A stretch of DNA of 64,000 bases from Nageia nagi (GCA_050084985.1 JBITNC010000001.1:164734001-164798000), one strand, 5' to 3'; shown: positions 44,215 to 57,641, counted from the stretch's first letter. Notes: a model not told the origin generated them from the sequence alone. A program made the numbers and translations.

Positions 44215-46780
44215 CTTTGATATTTCAAGATCGGGTGATTTAAAAGGTAATATGTGTATCACCCAACATTTTTGGATGGCTTGCATCAACTTTATAAGCC
44301 CAAAAGATGTTAATGATCAAATTTGTACAAGTAAAGAGGAACATTTTGAAGTAAGAGTATTAGGTAAATGACCTTGCCACTTTTTGGGTGATAGGAGTAG
44401 AGTATATTTTTTGTATAACCCATTATTTTAGAGGAGATGACATCAACACGGGCTCTACTAAAAGGTGGAAAATAGAAAAGTAAGGCTTTTGGCATACGTT
44501 AAAAAGGAAAATCCTTCATTGGGTGATAATTATTTTTAATAACTTATTATGTTGGAGGAGATGACATCAATGCGAGCTATACGAAATGGTGAGCGATAGA
44601 AAAGTAAACACTTTGACGAGAGTTAAGAAGTAAAATTCTTCAGGGGGTGATATAGGTAGACTTATGACCCGTAGTTTTTAGATAGATGGTAATCTACATT
44701 GAAGATAAAATGATTGCAAAGAAGAAGTTTACATTATGGGAAGGAATGGATACCAAGGTCCACTCAATATGGGGTGTCTTATTCCCCAAGCATTGATAAT
44801 ATATCGATATTGATAAATTTCCATGTAGTATGAACATTTCACTCTTGGGTGTATAAAGCATCATTCATTATGCTCGCATTGTAGCAAGGATCACTTGCAA
44901 CTATTTCATGTTTCAAAGCAAAACCAGATCAACATTAGTTGGCTATATAAGTATAAAGGCAAATTTTGAAGTAGGAGTATTAGGTAAATGACTCACCATT
45001 GTTCGAGTGATAGGAGTAGAGTATGTAGTGGAATTAGTCTTTTTTTTACTTGATATTTTGTATAACTTGCTCTTTTGGAGGAGATGATATTAGCATGGGC
45101 TCTACAAAAGGGCAAGCGATAAAAAAGTAAACCCTTTGGTAGGCATTAATAAGGAAAATTCTTTGATGGACAATAATTTATTTTTGTATAGCATATTATT
45201 TTGGAGGATATAACATCAGTGTGGGCTTGAAAAAATGACATACGATAGAAAAGTAAACTCTTTAATGGGTGTTAACAAGGAAAATCCTTCGATGGATGAT
45301 AATGATGAAGATACCTTGGTAGGGGATGATAATGAACTACCAAGAACCTAAGTATACATGCAAACTTATGACCCATGATTTTTGGATTGATGACATTAGA
45401 ATGGGTGCAATAAATCAATAGGTCGTAGTAGGTCCAAACAAAGTCTTTAGCATGCAATAGTCATACATAGATGAAAATACCAAGTCCTTCAGTAGGTGAT
45501 CAACACTAAACATTAAATGACCTGCCAAGGAGGAGTTTATATTGTGAGTAGGAATGAATACTCAATTCCACCCAATCTAGGGTTTCTGATCCTTGAGGCC
45601 TTACCAACATGTCAACATTGACACACTTTCATGTGGAACAAGCATTTCATCATTGAGCATATAAAGCATCATCCATTATACCCATACTGTAGATAGGATC
45701 ACCCATGACTAAAGTTATTAAGATGCATAGAAAAACCAAGTCAACACCAGGTGGCTATTTTGGAGGAGATGATATCGGTACATGTTCTATGAAAGGGTGG
45801 GTGATAGCCAAGTAAATCCATTGATGGGCATTAATAAGGAAAATACTTTGATGGGTGATAATTGACTTTTTATAGAGCCCGCTATTTTGGAGGAGATGAC
45901 ATCAACATTGACTCTACGAAATGGTAGGTGATAACATAGTAAACACTTTGGTGGACGTTAATAAAGAAAATCCTTTAATGGATGATAATGATAAAAATAT
46001 GTTGATGGAGGATGATAATGAACTACTAAGAACCTAAGTAAATAGGAAAACTTATGACCTATAATCTTTGGATCGATTATGTCAACACGGGTGCAACTAA
46101 TTAGTGGGTCATAGCAGGTCCAAACAAATGAACTGTCAAGTCCTTCAATGAGTGATCTACACTGAACATCAAATGGCCCTCCATGAAGGAGTTTACATTG
46201 TGGGTAGAAATTATACATGGGTCCACCCAATCTAGGGTGTATGACCCTTAAGGCCTTGCTAATATGTCAACATAGATATATTTCCATGTGGCTTGAGAAT
46301 TTCACCCTTAGGTGTATAAAACATCATCCATGATAATTGTACTATATCCATGATTACTTGCGTCCATATCATGATGCAAAGTAAAACTAGGTCAACATCA
46401 TATGATTATACAAGTATAGAGTCAAATTTTGAAGTAATATTAGGTAAATGACCTACCACTATCTAGGTGATAGGAGTAGATTATGTAGTAAACCTTATCT
46501 TTTTTTGTACATTATTTTTTATATAACCTATTATTTTGAAGATGACATCAACACAGGCTCTATGAAAGGGTGGGTGATAGCAAAGTAAACTCTTTGGCGA
46601 GTGTTAGCAAGGAAAATCCTTTGGTGGGTGATAATTGATTTTTTTATAACTTGCTATTTTGGACAAGATGACATCAACATGAGCTTTATGAAAGTGTAGG
46701 CAATAGCCAAGTACACCCTTTGACGGACTTTAACAAGGAAAATGCTTTGATGGATGATAATTAAATTTTATACAACTATA
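44215..46780. repeat. Decayed higher-order tandem array (about 640-775 bp units with ~120 bp sub-repeats)
   Basis: The word ggaggagatgacatcaacac and close variants occur in pairs: 44433/44551, 45074/45202, 45762/45890 and 46537/46661. Pair spacing is 118-128 bp and pair-to-pair spacing 641, 688 and 775 bp. Other words recur once per large unit, for example cttatgacc (44652, 45363, 46050) and cacccaatctagggt-like (44765, 45570, 46222). This is about 3.5 units of a strongly diverged tandem repeat with duplicated subunits. No coding frame persists. Confidence 0.75.
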
Positions 46781-48290
46781 ATATTTTTTTTCTACCTAAG
46801 GAGCTTGTACCAAGACTTACTCCAATAGGGTTATGTTTTCAAGACTTCCTCTAATAGGGTAATCGTGGCTCCATGGCCTCACCAATCATAGCAATGGAAA
46901 GGCATAATCCAAGACTTCCTTAGAAGCTTTTGTGATAGAACCAACAATGTTTCTCTCAAGATGGCTAGAGAAAGTTTGAGGTTAGCCTCTTATCACCTCA
47001 ATACCTCAAATGCAAGTTGCCCTACAAGTGGTGAAGATAGAGTTCTCACACTCAATTCAAAAAGGGGGAATTTTCATTAATAATAAACATATATCATAAT
47101 AACTAAGAGTCCTTTTATAGATAATGTAGTCTCTCTTCTAATCTTGCATTAAGATCATCCAATGATGGAGAGATGTGATCCGTGTGCTCATATTTGTAAC
47201 GTCCAAGATGAGGAGCCTTGGGATAAGTGAGATCACATCTAAGGGCCAAGAATGCCAACATCTAATAAGGGATGATGTCGATGTTCCTTGGGATCAGTGT
47301 CAAAGGTCTAAATACTTAAGAGGGGTGGCATGGGACCTTGGGATGCCTAATCTTTTAATGTGGGGGTGGAATGAGCCCTAGGTACCTAACGTACATGCAT
47401 AGGAGTTCCAATATCTCGAGATGCCAAATAACTCCTAGAAATGCCATGTCCAAGCTTGGATGCTCTCTAGATGTTTCGTAATCAATGCAATCATCTAGAG
47501 GATGCTTTACCTCGAAGAGGGGAGCACTAATGACTAGAGATACATTTAATGCCAATATTACAATTATCAAAGCTAAAAATATACAACACCTTATTTGGAA
47601 AGACTAATATTGCATTTACAAATATAATTGCCTTAGTATCACAAATACATCATTATTGATATTTTAGGTATTTAACTAAATACAATAAATAAATAAAAAG
47701 AATAAATAAATAAAAAGGACCATTGTTCCATAATTAGAGCATTTAACTAAGTTTATAAGTGGAATTTAAAGTATTTGATCAAAAACTACTAAAATAAACA
47801 AAATCATACCTAAATTAATATTCCTATTTATTAGAGATGAAATGAAGAAAATACCTTAAAAATAGAAACATTACAAATTCAACTCATATAAATAACATAT
47901 ATACCATATGAATTCTATAATTATAATAATCAAGAGTAACAAATTACAACACATAACAAAATACAAAATCAATTGACAATATAACATTATGTATAATTAT
48001 GAAATTCTAAACAAATACTTAACAAAAATTAAAATCTTAAAAAATACTACCACTTCAAAGTAATAACCTTCTAACTATACCAAAAAAAACTAAACTGAAA
48101 CTAACATATGCTATCATTTATATATAAAAATATATAATAATATACTATCTATAGATCTAACTATACTACCATCTATTTGCAAATATAACTATTACAATAA
48201 TATTAGTATATGTAAATATAAATACTACAATAATCTTGTTAACTCGAGTCAATAGCTCATGATCCTATGTGCTTTCTTTAAAAAAACCTT
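46781..48290. other. Intergenic DNA, possible LTR remnants, then very AT-rich stretch
   Basis: 46790-47400 has LTR-like character: a TATA-like ctataaaagg on the minus strand near 47111-47120, and repeats of ccttgggat at 47217, 47286 and 47337. I cannot define ends or a partner. 47560-48290 is very AT-rich with no features seen. Small open frames at 47175-47570 are not convincing. Confidence 0.4.
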
Positions 48291-48369
48291 CTTTTTTTTT
48301 TCAGTTACTAGAAGCTCTTCTAGTCTCTTAGCAAGTGTGATGGGAGCTCTAGGCTCATGTGCATGACTT

Positions 48370-48750
48370 GTGAGTTGGGGGTGGAGATTGGGATGGAGAT
48401 CATGTGCATCCTCTCCGAAGAGGAAGAGGAGGAGCCCTCTGGTTTCAAGTTTACAACCTACACATCCATCTATTTGTTCCTTGAAGGCTTGCTTCCCCTA
48501 CCCCTTCACCAGCTTTGGTACATCACAACATGGAACGAGAAGTATAAGTTGGTCTAAATGCAATTTTTCTTCTGGAAACCACAAGCGCAATACAAACATT
48601 CAGCACTTCTTTAAGGTGTGTAAGCTCAACAGACCTACTAATGAGTTATCATTCATACTCAGTTGTAGCAAACAGCATAAGTTAGATGGCAATTCTAGAT
48701 TTGTACGTGAATCTAAGAAATTGATTTTTTCCAAAACAATTATGCTATGA
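48370..48750 (+). CDS. Hypothetical ORF, 126 codons (doubtful)
   Basis: Starts MSWGWRLGWRS, Ser/Arg/Lys-rich, no recognised domain. A competing frame (48357-48557) contains a run of Glu (SEEEEEEPSGFKF). A polypyrimidine tract and CAG lie just upstream (48292-48303), so this could be an exon of a decayed gene, but the two frames conflict. Confidence 0.2.
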   Translation: MSWGWRLGWRSCASSPKRKRRSPLVSSLQPTHPSICSLKACFPYPFTSFGTSQHGTRSISWSKCNFSSGNHKRNTNIQHFFKVCKLNRPTNELSFILSCSKQHKLDGNSRFVRESKKLIFSKTIML

Positions 48751-48794
48751 CATTATATTTGACGTACCCACCAGTGATATACTGCATATAAATT

Positions 48795-48850
48795 GTGGGT
48801 AGGATAGGTAATGAGATTCGAACACGGGCCGCCTCTGTACCTGTTGTGTT
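48795..48850 (-). other. Pol III B-box-like patch, possible SINE fragment
   Basis: On the minus strand, GGCGGCCCGTGTTCGAATCTC resembles the T-arm/B box of tRNA-derived SINEs. No convincing A box, tail or flanking duplication was found. Confidence 0.3.
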
Positions 48851-48870
48851 TGAGCAAATAGAATGTTAAG

Positions 48871-49836
48871 AATTAAGATAAATTAGTGCGATAAACACAG
48901 GATACGATGTATTCATAAAAGAAATTCATTTCTGAGAAGGATAAAATCTTTGGTGAAGTTTCCCACAAACTACATTGATTTTGGATAGTAGTAAATTCAA
49001 CTTAAGTTCTCACCTATTATTAAATTAAAGGAAGTAAATGCAAAAATTTATTTATAAATACTTACAAAAAGGAAAATTATGTAACAATTTATCCAATACT
49101 ACATACCATTTATTTGGGCTTCAATATTCACAATTTGAATGCGGCAACAATTTAATGACTTGTAGTTAGCACAGTTTGGAATGGAAGCCTAATTTTCATA
49201 GAAAGAGTTTATGGGTTAGAAACATATAAAAGCTTGCAACAAGTTGCTTCACAAATAATTTTTCTTTTTCTTCAATTTATTTATTTTCACTTGTTAATTT
49301 GCTACTATGGTTTATGAAATTTACCTGTGCTATTTCTAGTATAGCACAAACAAAACAAAGCAAACATGAACATTTCTTTTTTTACATTTTTGAGTTATTG
49401 ACTTTCGCAAACTGATAAGTCATTGCCAAGTTGAATGTTGTCGGCTACAATATTGACTTGTTCATTTTCTTCCATATCCATTTAAGAAAATATAAACTCA
49501 CCCAAGTTACTGGTGATAATTACATTTGTCAATGTTTTGATCTTCAAATCGTCAAAGTTGTGGACTCATCCTTTTATCTTCTTTCTTTGGAACTTCTTTT
49601 GATGCAAATGATTATGAGAGAAGGACTTTTATGGATGGAGTTAGCATCAGAATTCACTTCTCAATTCTAGAATCATAGACATCATATCATTTTACTTAAG
49701 GACGATCATCTCTTTCATTTCTCTTTTTTTCCTTTTTGTTAATGCGGAATTTGTTTTTGGCTAAGTTGCATGAAACGTGGAAATGTTTCTAAGTTTCCGA
49801 AACGAGAACACCTCAAAACGTGACCCCTCCAAAATC
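48871..49836. other. AT-rich DNA without recognisable features
   Basis: A 79-codon open frame at 49431-49670 has no recognised content. The word gtttccgaaacgagaac at about 49793 recurs as gtttccaaaacgggaac near 50025, so both may be parts of one decayed repeat. Confidence 0.4.
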
Positions 49837-49862
49837 ATATATATATATATATATATATATAT
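49837..49862. repeat. (AT)13 microsatellite
   Basis: Uninterrupted at dinucleotide run. Confidence 0.95.
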
Positions 49863-50234
49863 TTTAACATTTTAGAATGATACATATAAATAACATTTTA
49901 GAAGGAAAATCATGTCTATATTAACTCCTATAGATGATTACATGATGCAAAATCCAAAACAAGCCTTTATAGATGAGGCCTTACAAGTTTTTGAGTTTCG
50001 TCCAAGTTTCTGAGTTTCTGGAAGTTTCCAAAACGGGAACGCAACTGTTTTACAAGTTTCCTGCAACTCAGGTTTTTGGTTTACTATCTGCGCTAACTTT
50101 TTCATTTGCTTGTTTTTCTTTCTCTCTTTCTATGGTTCATTTCTCCATATCGATCAAGTGTTAATCATTCTTCACTCTTCCACCATTTGTTTAGGTGTTG
50201 GGCTTTCATGCCTTATGCGTTTTGACTCTGAGTG

Positions 50235-50729
50235 TCATCCTATTCCACCATTGACACAACTGTGATTTTTCTTCTTTTTCGATAACTTGTGATAAACATT
50301 CCCATTAATTTCATGTATGACATTGTATGAATCGACAAACATTGGCATCTTGTTCCAATTGTCAACTAATGCTTCTTTGTTGGATTTAGTGCAGATGCCA
50401 CCCTCCTTGTAGGTTATAGAATGCTTTTCTTCTTGCTTTTTTTTCTCAAACGTTGATTTTGTTAACCAGAGCTGTTGATCTTTATTCTTCATTTTAAATA
50501 TTTTTTTTTTGATTGACTACTCAATGATGTCACAGTTTTCTACAGTATTGGTCACTAGGATAGCTGGCATCTCTGTGACTTTCAATGCATCGCTGTGAGA
50601 ACTAGTGCTCTTTCTTTGCTTTTTTGATTTGCCTTTGATGCATTTGAACATTCTCATCATGCCCATCATAAAAGTTGTTATAGGTGTAGACTCTTCATCA
50701 TCATTATTATCATTTCTGAAGCTAGTCAT
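50235..50729 (-). pseudogene. Two unrecognised minus-strand open frames, possible exon relicts
   Basis: 50517-50729 encodes a 70-residue piece with an acidic start (DNNDDEESTP) and a basic middle (KCIKGKSKKQRKSTSSHSD). 50235-50492 encodes an 85-residue piece with EALVDNWNKMPMFVDSYNVI and a Lys-rich end. They are in line on the same strand with a T-rich spacer. No known domain; they may be parts of a decayed transposon or gene. Confidence 0.25.
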
Positions 50730-53700
50730 AAATCTGGATAAATGCCAAACCTTTTCATAAATATTTATGGTTTGTTTTCTGTTTAAAACTTTAAACTAGG
50801 ATATTGGTGTTACCAGTATCATCTTAATCTGGTACCTTGGCTATGGCGGTCTAATAAACCGTTTTTCCTTCAATCCATCTATTAGTTGATTTTTCAACTC
50901 GGAAAATCATCTCCTTCATTTGATAGTTATAAGCTTGAAGATACTACTCTCCCCTTGTTTTATTTTTGTAAAAATCAATCACTGTCTCTTATTTGACTTG
51001 AAGTAACTTGAATTCTTTGTTGAATGGCTTGCTTAACAGGTTCAACGTATTCATAGTATTTCTCTCCTGTTCCATCAACCAGTTGTTTGTCTTTCTCTAA
51101 AAGTTGCAAGAAATAACTTGTATCAATACTGTTATTCCCTCAAGATGGAGCAATTGAGTAGTTTAAAGACTAATTCTATCTTTTTGAGTGTCTTTTGGAA
51201 AGGCCTATGCAAGAAACACCATTTTAGTCTTGACTATCAGATCACACTTTTTGATCTTTTGTTAGGATTTCATTTGATACGTGTTGCAAAGAATCTCCCC
51301 TCTAAAATAGACCTTATGGCACTAAGGGCCAAAGAGATTTACATTTAATGGACAAAATATATTTTTATATTTTCATTGGAAGTCAGTCTAGGCCCTTCCT
51401 TTGTGGATGTCACATGTCTCCAGGATTGACTGATATGCATAACATATTCTTTGTTAAGGTTGTATTGGTTCTTCTTAATCTTAATGGCTTCTATGAGATT
51501 TCTTTTGAGACGAGCTTTTCTGTGGCAGTTATTGTGGCTTTTTTTCACAGAAAGCAATTAATTACTGTCTATAACATTGTTTGTTTCCGTTGATTAATTA
51601 ATTTGACAGTGATGGAGGTCTCTTGTCTGCTCTTTTATCCTTGTTTTAATTACTGCCCATCCACATCTGCAGAGTATAGGTTTAACCTCACTATTTGATT
51701 TCTATTTGAGCAAGGGGCTTTTTATTTGATTTGATTTTTCATAGTCTCCAGGTGGAGAATGGGTTATTCCATATTCCTTATTAAAGATCTATGAAATACT
51801 GAAATCTTATAAAAAATCTTCTCTACATAGGGAATGCTAGCTTTAGGACATTACGTGTTTTCTAGTTTGCACCTTGTTCCAATAGATGTGTAAAAGCCTA
51901 AATGCAATTTAAGTGCAATTATATCAAAAACACAAAAGTATACTCCAACGTCTGACCTAGGGCATCCAAATGAAGCTCAAACAATACAATAATGCCAACG
52001 TCTGGCCAAGACTAGCAGATATCAATATACAACACCTCATACAATCATATACATGCAAAGATAATCCAACGATGGGAATTGACAAGTATGCACAACACAA
52101 ATATGAGATCCAATAGCCCACGACTTGTATTGAAGATATATAATGATTACAGATACAATATCAAGACCAAAGGGCTCAACATTGGCCTCTAAGGAGCCAA
52201 CTAGGACACAATGAATGTCTTTACTGCTGGATGGACAAAACATTGAATGGGACAACCTCACTCCCTCAGAATCTGAATCCTCTCCACCGAAGGAGCCCTC
52301 CTCAAACCCTGGCGACCAACTGAATGGTAGAAGTGTGACCTCGGAATACCACTGGATGGACTAGGGTGCTACACCAAAGCCATAGATTAACAAGATCCCT
52401 CAACCTGTCAACCCTCTTAGATGCTGCACCTAGGGATGTTGCTTGATGTTGCGCCAAGACTTTTGTCCACAAGACGGTATGAGTAATAATGATAATTCTG
52501 TATATCCAACAATAAGGCTTCAAGGGCTAATATAGCTTTCCTGGATCTGGATCTCACCTCAAAGTCATCACTCAAACCCGTCAACGATGGCACCTAAGAG
52601 TCATTCCAAGCCCAACGTGGGTATTTGGGCCTCCCTCATGCTCCACGTGGGTCCTCAAGCTCAACGTGGGCTTAGGGATGCATATGTGGGTCAAGGAGGC
52701 ATGCGTGGGCATTTAAGGGGCAACATGGGTGTCATGGGCCAACATGGGGGTCTAGAAGTCTCCCCAAGGTTGGCACATGTGTACACGTGCTCCCAATCTC
52801 AATGTTGGGGCCATTAAGTGCTCATCCATGCTCTAAGTGCTAAATAGACCTTGGGATTCCCATAATCATGTTTTGGGATCTCTAAGTACATTAAAACACA
52901 CTAAACCACACTTGGAAGGGAGACGTTCCACTTGGGGCTCATAGTGGGGTCCAATGACCCATTAAGTCTTCTATCCCAAGTTCTAACTAATAAAACATAA
53001 TTAATAATTAAATATGATACAAAGAGGGAATCCGTTGGATTTCAAAATTATGTATAATAATCAAAGGGGAAAGTCACAAGATGCTTCTCTGAAGGTTCTA
53101 GTCATTTCCAATTGTGAGCACTCATTCTTCTTGAAAATCCTGATGATGTTTATTTGATGAAGTGTTTGTCATCCAAATTTCTACCAACTTTTTTGATTAA
53201 TTTCTCAAAACTCTATTCTTTTATGGCATGTTATGATGAGATGAATCTTGTTAGGAGCCATTTTTCTTTATCATAATTAAAACATCCACAAATGAAGAAT
53301 ACTTTAGATTCTTCAACTCCCCTTTGAACTAGATGCTACTGAAAAATGTTTTTAAAAGTGTTTGAAACTTCTCCAAATTTCCAAGCCATAGATCCAATCA
53401 ATAGTGTTGTGTTTCATTTACTATTTCCACTTTTTGGTTGTAACTTTTGACAAAATGACTTTTATTTAAGTATTTATTTGATTTATGTAAAATTTCAATT
53501 TTGGGTCCACCTGGGGTTATTTTAGAAATCAACTTAAAGGGATATCTTCTAATTTCACATTATCTCATGTTCACACTGGCCTAGGTGATTACACGTAGGT
53601 GAATTCAAAATTATCTGTATAAGAAAAATAACAAAAGCTTATTTGATATAGAGGAATATAGAGACATGATCAAAATATCTTAGGAACATATCAAGCAATC

Positions 53701-54348
53701 TCTTTGAAATGCTTTGATGCCACTATCTTCTTTCATGCTTTCCCATAAGTCATATTTACATGTATTACAATAGAATTTCATAAGGAGATTACCATAATCA
53801 AGTAGATCATCACAAGACACATCCATCGAAGGTTGTTGCATCCTAACTAGGCATAGAATGTAGGTGTTTTGGATCTTGCATCCCAAAGCATAAGTGTTTT
53901 GGGACCTCTATCCTAGAACATGGGCAATCTAGTTTTTGACTCAGATTGACCTCAAACCAATCTTGGGAGCCAAGTCTAGCCTACTACAACACAAATTTGT
54001 CATTCGTTTGCTTGAGAATGCCAAGATTTTTCCTTCAAGATCACAAGCTGTTTGTTAGCCTGTATTCATTAAGTTTTCTCTATATATCCTTTTTGTAGTT
54101 ACTAGTTGTCTCTAATTGCTAGATCTCTATACTGTATATAGCCATTAATCTATTTTTCATTTAGTGGGCATTATTGATTGTACACATTTTAATAAGTTAT
54201 TCTGTTTTTTTGTCTACAAATTGTGAACTTGACTCTATGTTATTTTGTATATTTTTTTTTACAAAACCTTAGGTTTTTGGTTTTAGTGACTTGCTTCTCT
54301 TTAAAATCGTAATTTGTAATACTCATAGTTTTTCAAATTTAGGGCTTC
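50730..54348. other. Intergenic DNA with unassigned open frames and one low-complexity block
   Basis: Open frames 51118-51348 and 51348-51593 (+) read Leu/Phe-rich peptides without a known domain. Positions 52590-52790 hold short imperfect repeats of caacgtggg/tgtgggc words, whose open frame (52587-52817) is a by-product. 51900-52260 resembles non-coding retroelement DNA, but I found no ends. Nothing else seen. Confidence 0.4.
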
Positions 54349-55089
54349 ATGTTTGTATCAAACTTAATTTCCCTTGGTGTTTTCTTAACCTTTGTTTGCA
54401 CTACCTTCAGATTTTTTAAACTTGAAGGATCCAAAACTACTATCAAACTTAGAAGTGCAAGAATAGCTAAAAAAAGAAATCCTAGAGTACAAATTCCAAT
54501 CAACAATGATGAAGATTATGACCTACAAGGTGCTAGAATAAACACAAACGAGGACATTTTCAATTCATGTATGCATTTTTGAGATAGTGTAGAGATAAAT
54601 CATGATAGTGACATGGAAGAGGATGAAAATCAACCAAACAATGCTTATCAAAATTCCAATGAAACAAAGAATCAGAATATTCAAAGTAGTGAAAGTTTGG
54701 TACTAGAAGATGATGTTTCCCTTGAAATGCCATTACGTGTTGTCTCAATAGAATAAAGAAGAGCCAAACTCACACATTATATATTGGTTGATGAGGATTT
54801 CCTCCATAACTTTGTCATGTTACCTAGATTGTAGAAAATAATAATTGACTTATATAGGCGTTTTGGTATCTTAGACCCACCTCATTCATGTATCTATGAA
54901 ATTGACTCAACTAGTACTTCTAGGGACATTTTATTCCAAGATGACCTTATTTTAGCTTCAAATCTTGCCGAAACCTCACATTTCTACAACACTCTTGTTT
55001 TAGGTTCTCCATTCCATAATGAAGCTATTCTGGGACCACTAGACCAAAATATGCGCAGTTTGGGCCCTCGTCTTAGAATACAAGCATTT
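54349..55089 (+). pseudogene. Decayed ORF of about 247 codons, unrecognised
   Basis: A single frame from the ATG at 54349 to the TAG at 55087-55089 is interrupted by only three stops (54580, about 54754 and about 54832), far fewer than chance. It begins with a hydrophobic stretch (MFVSNLISLGVFLTFVCTTF), then a basic patch (RSARIAKKRNPRVQIPINND), then an acidic Asn-rich region (SDMEEDENQPNNAYQNSNET) and a more ordered C-terminal part (LYRRFGILDPPHSCIYEID). The composition suggests a chromatin- or retroelement-associated protein, but I do not recognise it. Confidence 0.5.
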
Positions 55090-56138
55090 TAGGACTCCTA
55101 TCTTAGAACGTTATCATAGTCCGCTTGTCACCAACCCAGAAACCGACTTTGTTGTCCTACTTCATCCTTATCGTATTTCACCTCTAGCATTAAGCATAGG
55201 AATGTCTATGTCATGGAATATCCTCAAAAATACTGCTTTAGGACAATTTTTGAGACTCCAAGTGGCAACATAAGCAAAAAAATAAGGTAACATCACAACC
55301 ATTAAGCCCAAGGGTATAGTAGCATTAAAATCAATCATTGAATTAACACCATATGAAAGGAAAGTTTAGGCATAAACCATAAAGAAATTTATACAATGGA
55401 GAAAACCTAGATTTAAAAAATTATCTTTCAAAGAACAATACATAGAATTGATAGAATTAAGAAAAATGCTCCAATAGCAATACATACACAACTTCTCAAC
55501 ACAATTCTGCATTCATTCACAAATTAGGGCACAATAGTAAATGCTCATTAACCATCCAAACATGCGCTCGAGATTGAATTAAAACTGCAGTAACCAGATA
55601 TGATGTAATGCTCATATAACATGTGAAAATGATCAAACTAGGGCACAATTGCAGATCTGTAACATAACAACAATATGTCTCCAAAATACACTAATCCGCA
55701 TACATTCCCATGCACAACGAATGGTAATAGTACAACAGTAATAAAGGAACATTCATTCACATTCGAAGAGCAATATGAAAGCCAATATTAAAAATAATAA
55801 TAAAAAAAAATGTATAGGGCTGTAACAAGCCTTTAACAAGTTCTAGGGCCCAAGACTTCAAAATGCTCAACCAAGTTTCCTAAATGCTGATGCAAGACCC
55901 AAGATGACTCCCAAGGCTGGCGCAAGTCTCAAGATGGCTCCAAGATCCTATCACAAGGGCTAGAAGGCTCTCTAAGGTTAGTGCAAGCTCTCCAAGTGAG
56001 TGTAACTGCGAAAAGGCCACTTCTAGACTAGGGAGCAACCCCAGTCCTTAAAAGGAAGAGAGGGAAGCAACCCCAACTCTGAGATGATCTGAGATCAAAT
56101 GCAAACTGTTGATGTCTTCAAGTGATCACAATCCTTCC
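55090..56138. other. Non-coding DNA, probably the distal part of a minus-strand LTR
   Basis: 55800-56050 contains repeated words built on caagatggctcc/ccaaggctggcgcaag and blends into the LTR that ends at 56457. The outer LTR boundary could not be fixed. The rest shows nothing recognisable. Confidence 0.35.
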
Positions 56139-56457
56139 TTATATAGATGTCCAAAATTGCAAACAAGGTCTCCCAAAGGCAGCCGACTAGGAGGGGAGAA
56201 ATAATAAAATATTAAGTGGCTCCTAAGTCTCCCAAGATGGCCGACTAGGTGTGGGAGCATAATCTCTTAAAATGGCCTTTTTATTTGGCGCAAAAAAATA
56301 CATAATTTGCTCTTATTGAGCGCTTCCCTTTGAGGCACAAACATAAATATTAAAGTACATATTTTGAGAAATAAAAGACTCCTATTCTAAGCACTAAAAG
56401 TCAAAGTGAATAAGCATGAGTGGTGACGTCTAGATGTCCCAAATTGGGGACATTACA
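56139..56457 (-). repeat. Start of a minus-strand 3' LTR (U3 and TATA)
   Basis: On the minus strand the LTR begins TGTAATGTCCCCAATTTGGG at 56457, directly after a purine tract. A TATA-like ctatataagg lies about 310 bp in (56139-56146). The other end lies further left and is not resolved. The matching 5' LTR was not found. Confidence 0.6.
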
Positions 56458-57641
56458 AGTCCTCCCTCCTTAAATTGCTTGCCCTCAAGCAATTTCAAGT
56501 GCATCCCAAAATGACGCTTGTCTTCTTGTTGTGTCTTCAATGGTACCAAGCTGTCCAATCGTCCCAAGTGATGCTTGACTCCATGACTGTCCTCCAAATG
56601 TGCTAACAAACTGTTCAAATACTTTTCAAAACAGTCCCTTGATGATATCAAGAGAACGCAATCATTGAGGTAACTATCCCAAGAAGTAGAGGCAAGAACT
56701 GTTGTTGATGATGCATGCCCTTTTAATACCAAACCTTGTACTTTGTTTCCAAATGGTCCCAATGTTTTGTTGTCCCAAAATTGTGACAAACCATAACTGA
56801 TAAGAGGCTTGCCTGAGTTTGTTTGCTGATGAATAAGACTGTTTTAGCAACTGTAACTTGGGAAATACATCTCCCAAATGCCTTCTCCTTATTTGGACTT
56901 GATGCCATTCTCCTTGCACAAACTGTATGGTACTTGTGAAGCCTGATTTCAATCAAAGCTATGAATAAATCAGTCAATAGTGGACTGATTTTTGAGCCCA
57001 CAAACACTGATGGTGGTCTTCAAATCAATTCTTTCAAGATTATCCCACACTGAATTGTACTTGATTGTGCAAAAGTTGTTGAGAATGGATGAAAAATTTA
57101 GAAGAAACAGTTGGAATTTCATGTCTTGTTTTGCAACATCAAGATTCATACATGTTGTTATATAAGATATCATTAAATGAACTGTTCTTTGCTGTTGCTT
57201 ACCCATTGTTAGGAACTGATTTCTTTCATTTATCATAGTGTAACCCATATCAATCAAGGTGTAGATCACATCTCTATAGTTGGTTTTAAGTGTTCCAAGT
57301 AATGTAGTCATATGAGTCTCAAAATGTGCCCACTTGTCACATTTTATCATAGCAAACCAAGAGAATGGAACATAACTAGGAGTATGGATGTTGTAAGAAT
57401 GAAAAGGGCTGATATACCTCTTTGAAACCATTATACCTTGCTGTCCAAAATCTGAGTATGCGTGGGTCTCAAGTGTGTCTCTTGCTATCATGTGGAGCAC
57501 TCCTTTGAGGGCGGCAACATGGCTGAGTTTGACCTTCAAATTTTGCTTTCCATCTTCCACTAAACTGTCATGAAAATCAGAGTTGGTATTTGTTGGGATC
57601 CTTTTCTTTTCCGCGCGGGACACTTTGAATATCACGGGCAA
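56430..57641 (-). pseudogene. Unrecognised retroelement ORF ending at the polypurine tract
   Basis: 223 codons are open from 57641 (MPVIFKVSRAEKKRIPTNTN … LKNQSTID), then about 60 codons with stops or frame changes, then 119 codons open to 56430 (…LEGKQFKEGGLVMSPIWDI). No RT, integrase or protease motif is visible. A tRNA-primer-like TTGGTATCGCATTCC lies at about 57671-57688 on the same strand, which would make the whole interior only about 1.2 kb, a small non-autonomous element. The absence of a matching LTR beyond it argues against this, so the assignment is open. Confidence 0.4.
56458..56471 (-). other. Polypurine tract of the minus-strand element
   Basis: aaggagggaggact on the minus strand, immediately before the LTR start. 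It overlaps the codons encoding KEGGL near the end of the ORF at 56430-56789, as is common for plant LTR elements. Confidence 0.65.

Noticed and set aside
47193-47570. Plus-strand LTR starting TGTAACGTCC, similar to the LTR start at 56457
   Set aside because: There is no polypurine tract or primer site next to it and no partner LTR in the window.
52587-52817. 76-codon Gly/Val/His-rich open frame
   Set aside because: It arises from short imperfect gtggg repeats and has no start context or domain.
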